A stretch of 64,000 nucleotides of DNA from Ecdyonurus torrentis. Its lineage: Eukaryota > Arthropoda > Insecta > Ephemeroptera > Heptageniidae. Each line of letters begins with the position of its first letter. The first letter of the stretch is position 1. A program made the position numbers and the translations under genes. The stretch covers positions 9,884,008 to 9,948,007 of the forward strand of contig OX439136.1 in NCBI GenBank assembly GCA_949318235.1, read 5' to 3'. Shown here piece by piece: positions 1 to 14,199 of this stretch. The notes beneath the pieces are model-generated. The model was not told the DNA's origin and did not search any database. It saw nothing but the letters and a program-made list of their open reading frames with translations.

Positions 1-90
1 TAGAACTGTTCAAGTTTATACCGTGAACAATAACAGGAGACCCAAATCACATTATATAATATATCAACACAAACTGAACAAGAAAATGAT

Positions 91-300
91 TTTTTTTTCT
101 TCTTCTTCTTCTTCTTCTCTTTTATCTACAAAACACCACTGATATAACAAAATATATAACTTCTTATTTCTTTCCTCTTCTTCTTCCTCTTCCTCTATCT
201 CATCCTCTTCCTCTACCTCTTCCTCTACCGCTTCCTTCCTTCCTTCCTTCCTTTCTTTTTTTTTTTTTTTTTCTTTATTTTTTTTTTTTTACCCTATATC
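91..300. repeat. Pyrimidine-rich low-complexity tract
   Basis: A (TTC)n run, then CTT/CCT-rich sequence, then T homopolymers. There is no coding signal. Confidence 0.9.
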
Positions 301-479
301 AACAATATTAAATTTTTTTTTTATGAAGAGGGTGTATGAAAAAATATGTTATTTTGACATTTATGTAACATATTGTATTGAAAGATCTGGATCAATCAAA
401 TACATAAAGTACACTGAAAGATAAAAGTTTAAAGGGGGAAAAATTATACAGTGTACCAAATAATAGTGACATAATAAAT

Positions 480-945
480 TAAGTTAAAATTAAATAATTG
501 TTTATTGGGCATTAAAAACATATAACAATACAAAAAAAAATGTTACAGAAAAAGATAATGTAAAACCCAATAGGTAAGGAGAAAAAGGCAAATGCACATA
601 CACATTGTGATCTCCTACCATGCATAAAACAAGTCAGAATACAACTGCTTCGTCAAAAATAACATAAATATAACAACGACATAATATTAAAAAAAAATCA
701 AAAATCAATAAATAAAATAATAAAATAATAATAATAATAATAAAAAACTTAAATAGGGAGAGGAGTTCTACTTAAGACTGGTAGAGCATTATAGAGAGAA
801 ACTACTCTAGGAAAGTAGGAAGAGAGATAAGAAGTATCTCCTCTAGGAGTAGTCAGACAAGTAGAACTCCCTCGGTCGGCGAACTCCTCGAACAGAACAG
901 GTCGGCGCTCTTTAACAATTAACTTATTTGTTGCAAACACATTGA
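480..945 (-). mobile_element. 3' fragment of a non-LTR retrotransposon (LINE)
   Basis: On the minus strand an open frame from 940 to 749 ends with TPRGDTSYLSSYFPRVVSLYNALP. This resembles the typical end of reverse-transcriptase ORF2 in Jockey/CR1/RTE-type LINEs, where a FFPRTIRLWNSLP-like motif is common. The reading frame is followed by about 270 bases resembling a 3' UTR, with an ATGCCCAATAAA element near 510 and an AT-rich end near 480. The 5' side is truncated at about 945, just upstream of the frame, as usual for incomplete target-primed insertion. Assignment to a particular LINE clade is not possible from this piece. Confidence 0.65.
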
Positions 946-1235
946 AAAAATAGTAACCAGAGAAACAACGAGATAAAATTTTTAGATCATAATAAATAAT
1001 AATTGTTAAGTGTTTATAGCAAGGCTCAATTTATAAGAGTTTTAGTTACATAATGTAATATAATAAGCTATTTTATTGCCCCGGGCAGTTCATAATATAG
1101 TAACATTGATTGTTACAACAAGCGTTGGTCACAATAATATGTATTATATTATAATAAACATTTTATAACAAAAATTATTTTCAACTGTCTTATCCAATTA
1201 TAAGAGTATAAGTATTTTATTCAAGATGTTATAAA
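946..1235. other. AT-rich DNA, nothing recognised
   Basis: No open frame, tRNA or clear repeat is visible. Confidence 0.7.
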
Positions 1236-1395
1236 TTAAGGCCCGCGCAGCAGTCTTATTTTATTTAATATTAAATTAATTTAAGAAAATAAACCACTGT
1301 CATTGGCTTAGAGTGGACTCTCAGCCAATCACAGTGGCTTATTTTTTTAAATTAATTTAATATTAAATAAAATAAGATGGCTGCGCGAGCCTTTA
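1236..1395. mobile_element. Short foldback element with GC-rich tips
   Basis: The arms begin TTAAGGCCCGCGCAGCAGTC and end with the complement (ATGGCTGCGCGAGCCTTTA), pairing over about 75 bases. A short centre carries CCACTGTCATTGG and its near-complement CCAATCACAGTGG. A TTAA sits at the left tip; the right tip has decayed to TTTA. Confidence 0.75.
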
Positions 1396-1587
1396 GTGAG
1401 TAAATTGTTTTAAATTTTAGTGTTTTAAATTTTATGTGAACGTATATTTCATCGATTTTTGAATTGAGTTCAAAATATTCAGGATAAATTTTAATATTCT
1501 TTATAATATTAAATATAAATCTAAGGTATTTAAATAAAGTATCATTGTTTTAATTTCAAAGTATAAGATGGGAGACTATTGCAGTTC

Positions 1588-1646
<59 letters not shown>

Positions 1647-1923
1647 AAGATAAAAATTTACATACATCTGGCCCGATTTGTCTAATAGGGTAGATTCATA
1701 GTAAAAGCAACTAATTATGTATACACATATTTTAAGAGTAGTATTTCTTTGTAGTAATCTTTATTGAATGGAAATAATGATTATTGTAGTAAAATAATGG
1801 ACTATATATACCTTCATAAATAAAGCATGACTCTGTCATTGGCAAAAGGGATTTAGTAATTTAATATCAAGGCAATGTTTTATTTTTGATTCATTTATAA
1901 AACTGAAAGTATTGCATTTCAAT
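1396..1923. other. AT-rich DNA with a T homopolymer
   Basis: There is a T run of about 55 bases at 1590-1644. Nothing else is recognised. Confidence 0.7.
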
Positions 1924-2246
1924 TTAAAGGAATAGACCAGAAGAAAACATGGGACTTGCATAATAAATAACATAACTTTGTCTCAGCGCCGTGTAGCAGT
2001 GATCAGAAAAGTTAGACTTATGGAACCCGCACAACTTTTTCATACTAATTTCTAATTTTTTCTTGATTCTAACGTCATAGGAATAGTCACACAAATATAG
2101 TTCTCTCTCTCTCTCTCTCTCTCTCGCTCCTACACTCTTTCTTGTAATGCCATATTTATATTCTGGTAAAATTTGTCATTAGTTTTGGAGATCCCATTTT
2201 ATATTTAATTATTAAAAAGCACATCATGTTGTTTCATATGTTTTAA
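1924..2246. mobile_element. MITE family 2 copy (TTAA, tip AGGAATAGACCAGA)
   Basis: TTAA lies at both ends. The interior matches other copies (GTAGCAGTGATCAGAAAA, then CCCGCACAACTTTT, ATTCTGGTAAAATTTGTCAT and TTTGGAGATCCCATTT). The usual internal CGCTCTCTCGTGG is replaced by a (TC)n microsatellite at 2101-2126. Confidence 0.75.
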
Positions 2247-2303
2247 AAATGTGCTAACCTTACTCAGAATACAAGGTATAGTAGCATTGCAAATTTCAGT
2301 CAC

Positions 2304-2618
2304 TTAAAGACGTAGAACACCTTGAACAAAAAAGTTGCGTAATATCCTAACAAACCTAAAAATCAACGTTGATTTGGCCTGAGTCATTGATTTCTAATTT
2401 ATTTTCCTTCACAAAATGCCGCTGCCGGTCACTGACGCCACAGCTCGCCTGGTCCTCGCGCAAGTAAACCGGTCGAGCTGTGACGCCAGTGACCGGCAGC
2501 AGTATTTTGTGAATGCAAAATAAATTAGAAACCAATGACTCCGGCCAAATCAATGTTTATTTTCAGGTTTGTTATGATATTACGCAACTTTTTTGTTCAA
2601 AGTGTTCTACGCCTTTAA
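2304..2618. mobile_element. MITE family 1 copy (TTAA, tip AGGCGTAGAACACC)
   Basis: This is a 315-base near-palindrome bounded by TTAA. The two arms run to a centre with GAGCTGTGACG and its complement. It belongs to the same family, with almost the same length, as the copies at 11470-11785 and 62773-63088. A small open frame across it reflects the inverted repeat and is not a gene. Confidence 0.88.
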
Positions 2619-4967
2619 AGTTTAATATATATTTAAAGAAGCAGCAATTTTTTATGACATTATACTTCTTTATATCTTTACATCCCGTGCTGTTTTTGAT
2701 GCTATGCAATTAAATATATGTGTTTTTAAAAAATTTTAATACGTAAAATCAAACATTATTATTATAGAGAACATAATTATAATCTAACTTGCACTGTTAT
2801 TAATCATGTGTTTTAGTTCTAATCCTATTGCATATGAAAAAATATTTTATAAGTCACTGCTTTACTATTATTATTATTTAATTTTTAGTCGAGAGATGAA
2901 AGTATAACACTTTTATCCTCAAAATTAAGTAATTAAAAGGCATTAAACAACAACAACAACAATGGCTAGTATATAAGACCTAATTAGCTAGTTGCAGAAT
3001 TATGTTATAAAAAAAAAATTTAATACCATATATTACAAGTTATTATATCTGTCTATACTGAAAACTGCAGTCAATGACGTTAATTCGTGACTTTCAAAAA
3101 TTAATTAAAAATACTGAACTCAAAAATTAAAAATTTACTTAAGTATCGATTCAGGATAATGTCCTGAAATAAAATTACCCCCCATTTTTTGTAGTTTTCC
3201 TCATTGTTATATTATGAATTGTGAATAATAATAATAATAACTGCTGAAAATAAAGTCCGCATACTTAAATTCATTTTTCCCAAGAGTTGTTTCTTTGTAT
3301 AATGCCTTACCTGTTATGGCTATAGAACCCCTCTGCCAGTGTAATTCATTCATCTTGATTTTTTAATGTGTTCTTAGTTATTATATGTTTATTTATTGAC
3401 GAAGCAGTATTTCTGATACTATGGTGTGAGATTACGTCCAGTGTATAGGCATTTTTTTCATCACCTGTTGGGTAGTTTACATGTTTGTTTTTTTATGTAT
3501 AATATCTAAACCCAATGAAGAACTATTATTATTATTATTATTAAAGTCGCTGAAATGATGATAACATAATTATTATGTTTTTGTTGACGTTATTATCGTT
3601 ATTGTCTGTGATGATATACACTTTTACGAGCATTATTATTTATTATCTATTATATATTATTAAGCAATTTATATGCTTCATATTAATTCATATATTAAAA
3701 TATAATAAGTAAGTAAATTTTTGTTGTAAAATTTTGTTGTAGAAGTCTTTTTGTTATACACAACTATTATATCAAACATTCAGTAAAGCTTAATTAAAAT
3801 TATTTGAAGTTTAAATGTAAATTGTAGAAGATGCTCCTTGAATTTATCATGGAATTTCATCATTCTCCGCAGGGATTTATTATATTATAACTAATATATT
3901 TTAACATGAAATATGTCTTATGAATTCAAAGCTAAATCTGCACCTAATTATTTTAATACATAGCACACTTCAATTAAACAGCAGCATTTTAATTCATTAT
4001 ACTGATGAAGCTTTCATGCCAATTACAGATGGTGCTTAAGTAGCTAGCTCTCGAGCTAAGTGGACGTGTTTTTGTGGTCACTCCGTTATCAGTAAAGTGA
4101 CGTCATGGGAGACTCAATGGAAAACTATAGAGCTAGAGTTGGAGCTTTTGTTGGTTTCATAAAGTGTCATCACTTATTTCCGGTTCAGTTGATAGGAATC
4201 ATTGTCCTGACTGCGCCTTTTGTTCAATTTTCAATAATTTATTATGTATATTTCATCTGCTGCTAATTTTTTGTTTGAACAATAAAGACTTTAATTTATT
4301 TACTTAAAAAGCTTGAGGATATCCCTGAATAAAAAAAAATTATTACGAGCTTTTTTTTTTTTTTTTTTTTTTTAAACTAATTACAAAGATCTGAAATGTT
4401 TAAAAGTGAGAAAATAGGCTAACTTTTACGTCTTTTACATAAAAAAGTAAAAGTGACAAATAACATAATTGTAGATTAATACTTCAAAATTGAAATTTTT
4501 TGATCAAATTTAACCTTGTTTAAAGTAATTTTAATTAAAATTCAAATAGCCTCGATTGTTTCAAAGAATCAATTACAATTACACTTAAATTCGTATGGCT
4601 AGAACTGAAAGCAAAATAATTATTCAAACGATTACATAACTTCATATATAACGCATGAGGTAACGTAAAGTAACGATTGCCCATTTCAATAAGCACTTTT
4701 TCCAAAATTGCCCGATTCAATAAAAAAAAAAATCAAAACGTGGTGAAAAATACCGGAAATAAAAAATTAATTCGTGCAGAAGACGCACAAAATGTGCCGT
4801 CGCTACATTACATTATGCACTTAAAAATAACAATGACAATAGGTGTGAGCAAGCAACGTTAGCTAACTGCGTGTACCTACCTCAAGATAGGGAATTTGAC
4901 ATTGTCGCTCATATTGCGTTTCTATCATATTGCGCACCCCTCCCCTCCGTTTGTTTTATTATATTAT
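2619..4967. other. AT-rich intergenic DNA
   Basis: It contains a (TTA)n tract near 3528-3541 and a T run at 4351-4373. A richer stretch at 4017-4160 carries TGACGTCA (4098-4105) and may be a decayed element. No gene is recognised. Confidence 0.6.
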
Positions 4968-5175
4968 AGAGTGAATGATTTCATATTGAAGTCGACGCCA
5001 TATGTGAGAACTAAATAACATGGGCCGCTATAAGAAAATGACACAATTTGCCAGTATAAAAATACTCAGTTTCAAGAATGTGAAAAAAATAAAAGTAACC
5101 AAAAATTAACCGATTTCCCAAAGCAAAAAACGAAGAATTTTCTGTGCTGAGTAATGTTATTCACTACTCCTCATT
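4968..5175. mobile_element. MITE family 4 remnant
   Basis: It matches the body of other copies (AAGTCGACGCCATATG, AATAACATGGGCCGC, ATTTGCCAGT, CTGAGTAATGTTATTCACTACTCC). The right terminus is lost. Confidence 0.65.
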
Positions 5176-5491
5176 TCACTCTTTATCCATGGTGAGCAAC
5201 CTCATGCTAACCCACAAATAATTAAGTTTTAAATAGTTTACCAAAAAACTTCACATTAACAAATTTTATATTATATAAATTTAATATGATATTTTATATT
5301 ATCTTTAATAATAGAAATATTTATGTTTTGATGTTTTCAATTTATATTTAATACACATAATAAATGATTATTCAAAGTTTTTACAAAAGAAGCGCCTGGC
5401 AATATAGGCAAATTTTTGGTCAGATATGATGTGCAGGTTGCAGTCACGCAGGATATATATTTTAAAAATTGCTTTGTTTATTTTTCAGTGC

Positions 5492-5762
5492 ATGAATGAA
5501 TGAATGAATGAATGAATGAATGAATGAATGAATGAATGAATGAATGAATGAATGAATGAATGAATGAATGAATGAATGAATGAATGAATGAATGAATGAA
5601 TGAATGAATGAATGAATGAATGAATGAATGAATGAATGAATGAATGAATGAATGAATGAATGAATGAATGAATGAATGAATGAATGAATGAATGAATGAA
5701 TGAATGAATGAATGAATGAATGAATGAATGAATGAATGAATGAATGAATGAATGAATGAATG
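5492..5762. repeat. (TGAA)n tetranucleotide microsatellite, about 68 units
   Basis: An uninterrupted ATGA/TGAA array of about 270 bases. The antisense Ser-Phe-Ile-His open frame is an artefact of it. Confidence 0.98.
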
Positions 5763-7987
<2,225 letters not shown>

Positions 7988-8112
7988 TCTGGTAAAAAAT
8001 TGTCAACAGTTTTGAAGATCCGTGTTTATTCATTATTTTTTGTTTTTTGTTTTGTTTTTGTTTTGTTTTGTTTAAAAAGCAAATGTTGTTTTATGTGGTC
8101 TATTGGTATTAA
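7988..8112. mobile_element. MITE family 2 end fragment
   Basis: It matches the right-hand end of other copies (ATTCTGGTAAAAAATTGTCA, TTTGAAGATCC, then TTTTATGTGGTCTATTGG), interrupted by a T/G-rich stretch. Confidence 0.6.
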
Positions 8113-8305
8113 ATAGTTTGTTTTTTTTAAATAAAAGTATATATGTCTATCTTGACGTAGAGCATTTTTATAAGATGAAGTGAAATGGGTGGGTAGGTTT
8201 TACAAAGCTTTCAAAGCAATATTATAATTTTAAAAAAAAAATCTGAAAAATAATAGCAATAAAAATTGAAGAAATGGGGATGGAAGACGATATCATTATT
8301 GATTG

Positions 8306-8308
<3 letters not shown>

Positions 8309-8366
<58 letters not shown>
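8309..8366. repeat. (CT)n microsatellite
   Basis: About 58 bases of perfect CT dinucleotides. Confidence 0.97.
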
Positions 8367-8369
<3 letters not shown>

Positions 8370-8717
8370 CTGCACCATCAATCATGTACTCGTAATCTTT
8401 TCCAACGTCACTGAAATTTTAAATTATAAAAAGTCATTATTTGAAGCATACATCGAACTTTTTTGACTATATTACATGAACTTTGGCCGTAATTGTCAGC
8501 CAATAACATTGTATAATAATAACATAATATTAAACAAACAAAAACATAACAAGTATAGTATAAACATAAATAAAATTAAATTTTAGTATACTGAACTATT
8601 GAAACATCAAATTATTTTGTCTGTTTCTTTTTATAATTTCTTAAGCGTAACGTCATTCATTATAATATTATTGATGATTAATGATCAATAATACATAAAG
8701 ACACATAATTTTAAATA

Positions 8718-9488
8718 TAGGGTATATTCGCATGACGTTATATTTAATGCGCTTGGAGGCCATACACGCGTAATGAATAACATTGCTCTACATAGGACAA
8801 ACTTATTTTATTATTATTATTTATTATTGATATCGATTAATATTTTTTATTATTATTTTTCATACATAATAGAAGACTTGCAATAGTAGGTTTAGTGATA
8901 AAATAAACTAACTCACAGCTGAACAATACAAACAAAGTGCTAGCAGACGACTTAGTGTTCCTGTCTACATTTAACATGTTTTCTTATGGGACAATGAAGC
9001 AGCTATAACTTGAATTAGAATTATTTCTCAACGCTGAAATTTTAACTGGAGCCTCAAAACTTTTATTTTCTTGGATTTCAATCAATTTTGTTACAAATTA
9101 TTATTTTTACCCAATTGACTTGAAATCCAGGAAAACAAAAGCTTTGAGGCTCTGTAAGCTACAGTAAAAATTTCAACCAAAAAATAATTTGAACTCAAGT
9201 TATAGCTCCTTTATTGTCCCATAAGAAAGCATGTTAAAGTGAGACAGGAACACAAAGTCATCTGTATATATAGCACTTTGTTAGTATTGTTGAGCTGTGA
9301 GTTTGTTTATTTTTTTCACTTAACCTACTTTGGCAACGTCTTCTACTGAGAGACTTCTATACTAACAGCATCAATGCTCTCAAAAATACTAAGTATTTTT
9401 GAACTGCAAAATGTATCATTTTTCAATGCGTTCCATTATTTTATTGAATGATCCAAAATGGCATCGAATTTAACATAGCATAGACTAA
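8718..9488. mobile_element. MITE family 4 copy split by a nested palindrome
   Basis: In reverse orientation the left part starts GGGTATATTCGCATGACG and includes AATAACATTGCTCTACATAG. The right part resumes with CAGCATCAATGCTCTCAAAA and ends at TAGCATAGAC. The palindrome at 8871-9344 lies between the halves, so the insertion came after the family 4 element. Confidence 0.75.
8871..9344. mobile_element. 474-base palindromic (foldback) element nested in a MITE
   Basis: The arms of about 220 bases begin AGAAGACTTGCAATAGTAGG and end CCTACTTTGGCAACGTCTTCT. Landmarks repeat in inverse order: CTCACAGCTGAACAATAC with GTATTGTTGAGCTGTGAG, CTTATGGGACAATGAAGCAG with its complement, and GCCTCAAAACTTTT with AAAGCTTTGAGGC. 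Confidence 0.85.
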
Positions 9489-10055
9489 ATTTTAGTAATA
9501 TTTTTCACTCTGTTAGCTCATTAAAATTTCTGTATTATATATAGTTACTTTATCGTGCATGGTTTTTATTCTTCACGTTTAATTTTGAAAACATTGTTTT
9601 ATGTATTATATCACAGCAAAAAGCTTAATATTTTACAACTTAAAATATATACAACAAAGTATCGTTTAATTAATTACCTGAAGTATCTTCAAGTGAGCTT
9701 TCTCATTAAAAATAAATTTTAAATTATGTTTGAAAATTCTATCTAAATTGAATAAACTGAAAAAAAAAATAAGAAAAAAATACAACTTTATAATATACTC
9801 TTATTTTAATGGGATCGTAGGCCAAAAGGCACGAAAAATAAATAAGCATTATTTTTGGGAGCAATAATGCTTGTTAAAATATCTTAACTATATGAAAAAT
9901 GATAAATAAAATTAGGAAATATAATTAATATAAAATTAAGCTTGTTATAATAATAAAAATATGTTGTTAATAATATGTTAAAATATGCTTGTTAATAATA
10001 AAAATATGTTTTTTAATGATTAACTTAAAACGTGATAGAACTTTATTCTTTTTAC
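9489..10055. other. AT-rich DNA, nothing recognised
   Basis: Scattered A/T runs and local repeats of TAATAAAAATATG near 9950-10010. No gene. Confidence 0.6.
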
Positions 10056-10392
10056 TTAAAGGCATAGAAAGCATGAAACAGCAACATGTTCTTTAACACA
10101 AAATGAAATCTACAAATTTGATGATAATTTTTACCAAAATGTAAATGTGGCCCCACAATAGAGCGTAAAAAAACTGTAAAGTATGCAATTTTCGTGAATA
10201 TTTCTGTTTATGACGTCAGAAACAGGCAAAAACTAGTATCAAAATATTGTGCGGGTTGCATAAATCAAAATTTTCTGATCACTGCTACGGCTCTACATTA
10301 TGGGTGTTGAGACCAAATAATGTTATTTATGTAAGTCCTATTAAGTGTTTTGTGATATAAATGCTAATGTTTTCATGTTGTCTATGCCTTTA

Positions 10393-10393
<1 letters not shown>
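10056..10393. mobile_element. MITE family 2, complete copy
   Basis: TTAA lies at both ends, with inverted tips AGGCATAGA and TCTATGCCT. The interior has TGACGTCA at 10211-10218, GTGCGGGTTGCATAAAT and CTGATCACTGCTACGG. A T homopolymer follows at 10397-10437. Confidence 0.85.
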
Positions 10394-10442
<49 letters not shown>

Positions 10443-10524
10443 CAGCATTAGTTTGTATTGCCTTCAAAACCATGTACAATAAAGTTCAAATCTTTTTTGT
10501 TTATGATTTACGTGGAAGATGGGA

Positions 10525-10672
10525 AATATAGGATGCCCTATATTCACCATGCTATTTTTTGTCACATAACCGATAGGTATATTGATTTTAAATTTGGTAC
10601 ACATTCTAGTGAAAGCAATACAATAAACTTATACTGAAATTTTGAATTCCATCACGTGTCTGAGGTTAAATG
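10525..10672. mobile_element. Partial copy of the element at 13881-14199
   Basis: It shares GGGAAATATAGGA(T/C)GCCCTAT, AAATTTGGTA, AATACAATA and CTGAGGTTAA, in the same order, with the later copy. Confidence 0.6.
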
Positions 10673-11156
10673 TTAAATTTATAGTTTGTTACAGTTAGTG
10701 AGTTTTACTGATTATATATGTAGTTTAAGGGAAGTAATATGTACTAAGGTTAATGTGCATTAAATGAAAATTTTCGATTAATATTATCAATAATTTAAAA
10801 TCATTGGTGTTTTTAATTAATAACTGTTTCAATATTATATATTAGTCTAAATACATTTTCAAATTCAACATTTCTACATTAATGATATACTGTACGTGAC
10901 GTAGTAATAGAATTTCATTTATCGTTTTTAATTAGTAACGGAATTAGATCAGTATATTCTAGACTACTGTATGTGCTTTTGACATATATTTTAATTAAAA
11001 ACATGAAAACTAGTAAACTTTAAAATTAGATAATTTAAATTTATATATCAAACTTTATTTGAATCGATCGTTTACTATTAATCTTTCTTTTAAAATGACT
11101 ATTTTTGTTATCATTTCTATTTAAATTTATTTAATAAAGACGGTGACTACAGAACT
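10673..11156. other. AT-rich DNA, nothing recognised
   Basis: No coding or repeat signal. Confidence 0.6.
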
Positions 11157-11379
11157 TTAACAGAGAAGTGACATCCCAATGTGTTAGGCAGACCCGCAAC
11201 ACTCATTTCTTTAAAATTGGCAACGTTGCAGACGAAATTACTATATCGCGCTCTCTGATTGGAGCCTTGATTTAGCCACTTCTGGTCTCTGATTGGTGCT
11301 TCAAAAAGCAATGTTGCCAAGTCAAAACTGTTGAGTGTTGCGGTCTGCCTAAAACATGGAGATGTCGCTTCTCTGTTAA
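11157..11379. mobile_element. TTAA-bounded foldback element
   Basis: The left arm (TTAACAGAGAAGTGACATCC, GTGTTAGGCAGACC) pairs with the right arm (GGTCTGCCTAAAACATG, GATGTCGCTTCTCTGTTAA). The centre has two CTCTGATTGG words. TTAA occurs at both tips. Small open frames on both strands arise from the inverted repeat. Confidence 0.82.
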
Positions 11380-11469
11380 ATTTCTCTAACGGTGACCGAC
11401 TCGGTGAGGAAATAGTCAAAAGTGAAACTCTGTCTACGTTGTTTATATCCAGCAAAACAAATACTATGT

Positions 11470-11785
11470 TTAAAGGCGTAGAACACCTTGAACAAAAATG
11501 TTGTGTAATATCCTAAGAAACCTAAAAATCAACATTGATTTGGCCGGAGTCATTGATTTCTAATTTATTTTCCATTCACAAAATGCTGCTGCCGGTCACT
11601 AACGTCACAGCTCGCCTGGTTTACTTACGCGTGGACCAGGCGAGCTGTGACGTCAGTGACCGGCAGCGGCATTTTGTGAATGGAAAATAAATTAAAAACC
11701 AATGACTCCGGCCAAATCAACGTTGATTTTCAGGTTTGTTAGGATATTACGCAACTTTTTTCTTCAAGGTGTTCTACGCCTTTAA
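11470..11785. mobile_element. MITE family 1, complete copy
   Basis: A 316-base near-palindrome with TTAA at both ends and tips AGGCGTAGAACACCTTGAAC. TGACGTCA lies at 11648-11655 beside the centre. It is less than 100 bases right of another TTAA element (11157-11379). Confidence 0.92.
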
Positions 11786-13020
11786 GTATAACTGTCAAAT
11801 AATATTAAATTAACTAAAAAAAAAAAAAAAAAAAAGTAATATTTTTAATTAAAAAAAATAATAAAAAAATTCTAGTTGGACTTCAAAGTTGGCACGTTGG
11901 CACTAAAATTTGAATGTTCACATTTACATATTACACATGCTACCTTTAAAGTTGACTAGCTGAAACTTGATCGCGTTTACATGTGTTTGAAATGAATGTA
12001 ACCTTATTATAATAAGTAACGTTACGTTTCATATTTATACTTCATGTTAATGTTGCATATTTCCCAACCGTTCAGTGTGTGAGATATTAGCAGGTCACTT
12101 ACTCGTTTAAAAAATAAAATATTAATGGTGGAATAATAAATTAATTAGTTTTCCATGTATGCATAAACGTTTTTTTTTTTTTTTATAATTATTATAATAT
12201 TTTAATAACATAGAGTATAACAAAAAGTGTGCGTTTGCTGTCATTCTCAGATGCGACTGAGATTGAATATGTTATAAAATGCATTAATCCATATAAAAGA
12301 TTATATATTGCAAAAGAGGTGCATTACCTTTGAAACTCATAAAACTAATTTAGAAAGCTCATTTTAAACTTGTTTTTTTTTTTTAATTAGTTTTCTTTAT
12401 GTATGCAGAAAATAGGTGGACAAACTAAATGATATACTGTACAAGCGATTTTTTTTTCTTTGAGTACAATATTGTTTTCAGGTATATATATATAAACATG
12501 TTAACTTTATTACATTCCATATTATTATATCGATTTTTTTTAAATATATAAATAAAGGTTAGAATTTTCTACCCAATCATGCTAACCATAAAGTTAGCAC
12601 TATCATAATTTCTTCCTACATTAATATAGCTACAACAGTTGGACGTTGATAGATAATTGCAAATATTTTATAACAATTTTGACATTTTTATATGAAAAAC
12701 AACAACTTGTTTTTCACAATTTTAAGATTATGATTAATGGATAAACATGAAAAAAAAAAAAAAAAAAAAAAAAACATCTCTTTATATTATCTTGCGTATT
12801 ATAAATGATTTTAACTGCAATGCAACGCATTTAACATTATATTTTCTATGAAAAATGAAAAAAAAATTAAAATATCTGCGTTTAAAGAAAAATCATATTT
12901 GATGAATAAAGCTTTAAAAAAAAATTATGAGAGTTTCCCTGATGAAAATACAAACCATAGATTAATTAAATAATTACTATTTATATATTAATTTTGCATT
13001 ATCTAATGATGCATTAATTG

Positions 13021-13108
<88 letters not shown>

Positions 13109-13880
13109 CCCAGTTTATCAGTTTTATCGGGCAGTTTTATTTTGTGCATTTTATTCTATTTCTAATAATATTATAACTTAGATAATTACAGTCAAGCTAT
13201 TTTCACGCATTTATGAAATGCAGATTTTTTTTTATATGTATAACAAGCTATGTTTAAAATTTATTAAGAGATATTCATCATTATTATTGCTTTATTATTT
13301 TTTAATTAAGGTAGGTTTATAATGAAGAATATTACATAAAATGTCAGAAGAAGAAAAAAATTTGTAATTTAAATGAAATATTTTATGCATCCTTACAGGC
13401 ATTTTGCAAAGAGACCTGTTTCATTAAAAATTTTGTGTAGTTATTTTTGCTTGTGGCGTATTATTATTATAATATTCTAAAGAAATATTATCATTATAAA
13501 AATGTACCGAACATTAGTTTTTTTTATGTTTCCCAAAGATTAATGTAGTCTTTAGGCATTTGTTGTAATTTTGTCTTTAAAATAAGATATTTTTTTTTTG
13601 GCAGTATTAATTGTGCATGTTTTTATGATCAAAACTATTTATGATTACGTTATTAATATTTTTAATGATGGAAACAGTAATTTAATTTTATATCTTTAAA
13701 AAATACCATATTGTTAGATTTTTTTTTACTTCACATTTTTATACAAAAAATTAAGTGGTAAAAATATATTATACGGTATTATAGTGTCAAAATAGGTAAA
13801 ATTGTTCATTAAACGCACCTAACATAAATTTAAAATTATATAACAATTTTTGGCAATTTAATTTTTTTGATTTCCTAAAC
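11786..13880. other. AT-rich DNA with microsatellites
   Basis: It holds A runs at 11817-11835 and 12751-12773 and (CT)n at 13023-13101. No gene is recognised. Confidence 0.65.
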
Positions 13881-14199
13881 GATTTACCTCAGATGCGATG
13901 GAACTAGTTTTTAACTTTATATATATTTTTTTTTTGGGGGGGGGGGGGCGTTTTTTTTTATTAATTTTTTCCCCATAATTAATTGTCCCTCTGTTGTGTA
14001 AAGAAAAAAAAATTTAAAAAAAAATTTAAAAAAAAAGCAAACAAACATGGGAAATATAGGACGCCCTATCCTCACCTTTTTTTCCCCCCAAAAAACAAAC
14101 GGACAAATAAATTTGAAATTTGGTATTAACATTATTGAATACAATACAAACTTGTGCTGAAATCAAGTAAAAAAAGTTCCATCGCGTCTGAGGTTAATC
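13881..14199. mobile_element. Inverted-repeat element with tip GATTAACCTCAGACGCGATGG
   Basis: The left tip GATTTACCTCAGATGCGATG is inverted at the right (CATCGCGTCTGAGGTTAATC). The interior shares GGGAAATATAGGACGCCC with 10525-10672 and includes a G run (13936-13948). Confidence 0.65.

Noticed and set aside
3575..3711. Hydrophobic frame on + starting MFLLTLLSLLSV as the missing signal exon of gene A
   Set aside because: It has no donor in the required phase 1 after the hydrophobic run, and AT-rich DNA often yields Leu-rich frames.
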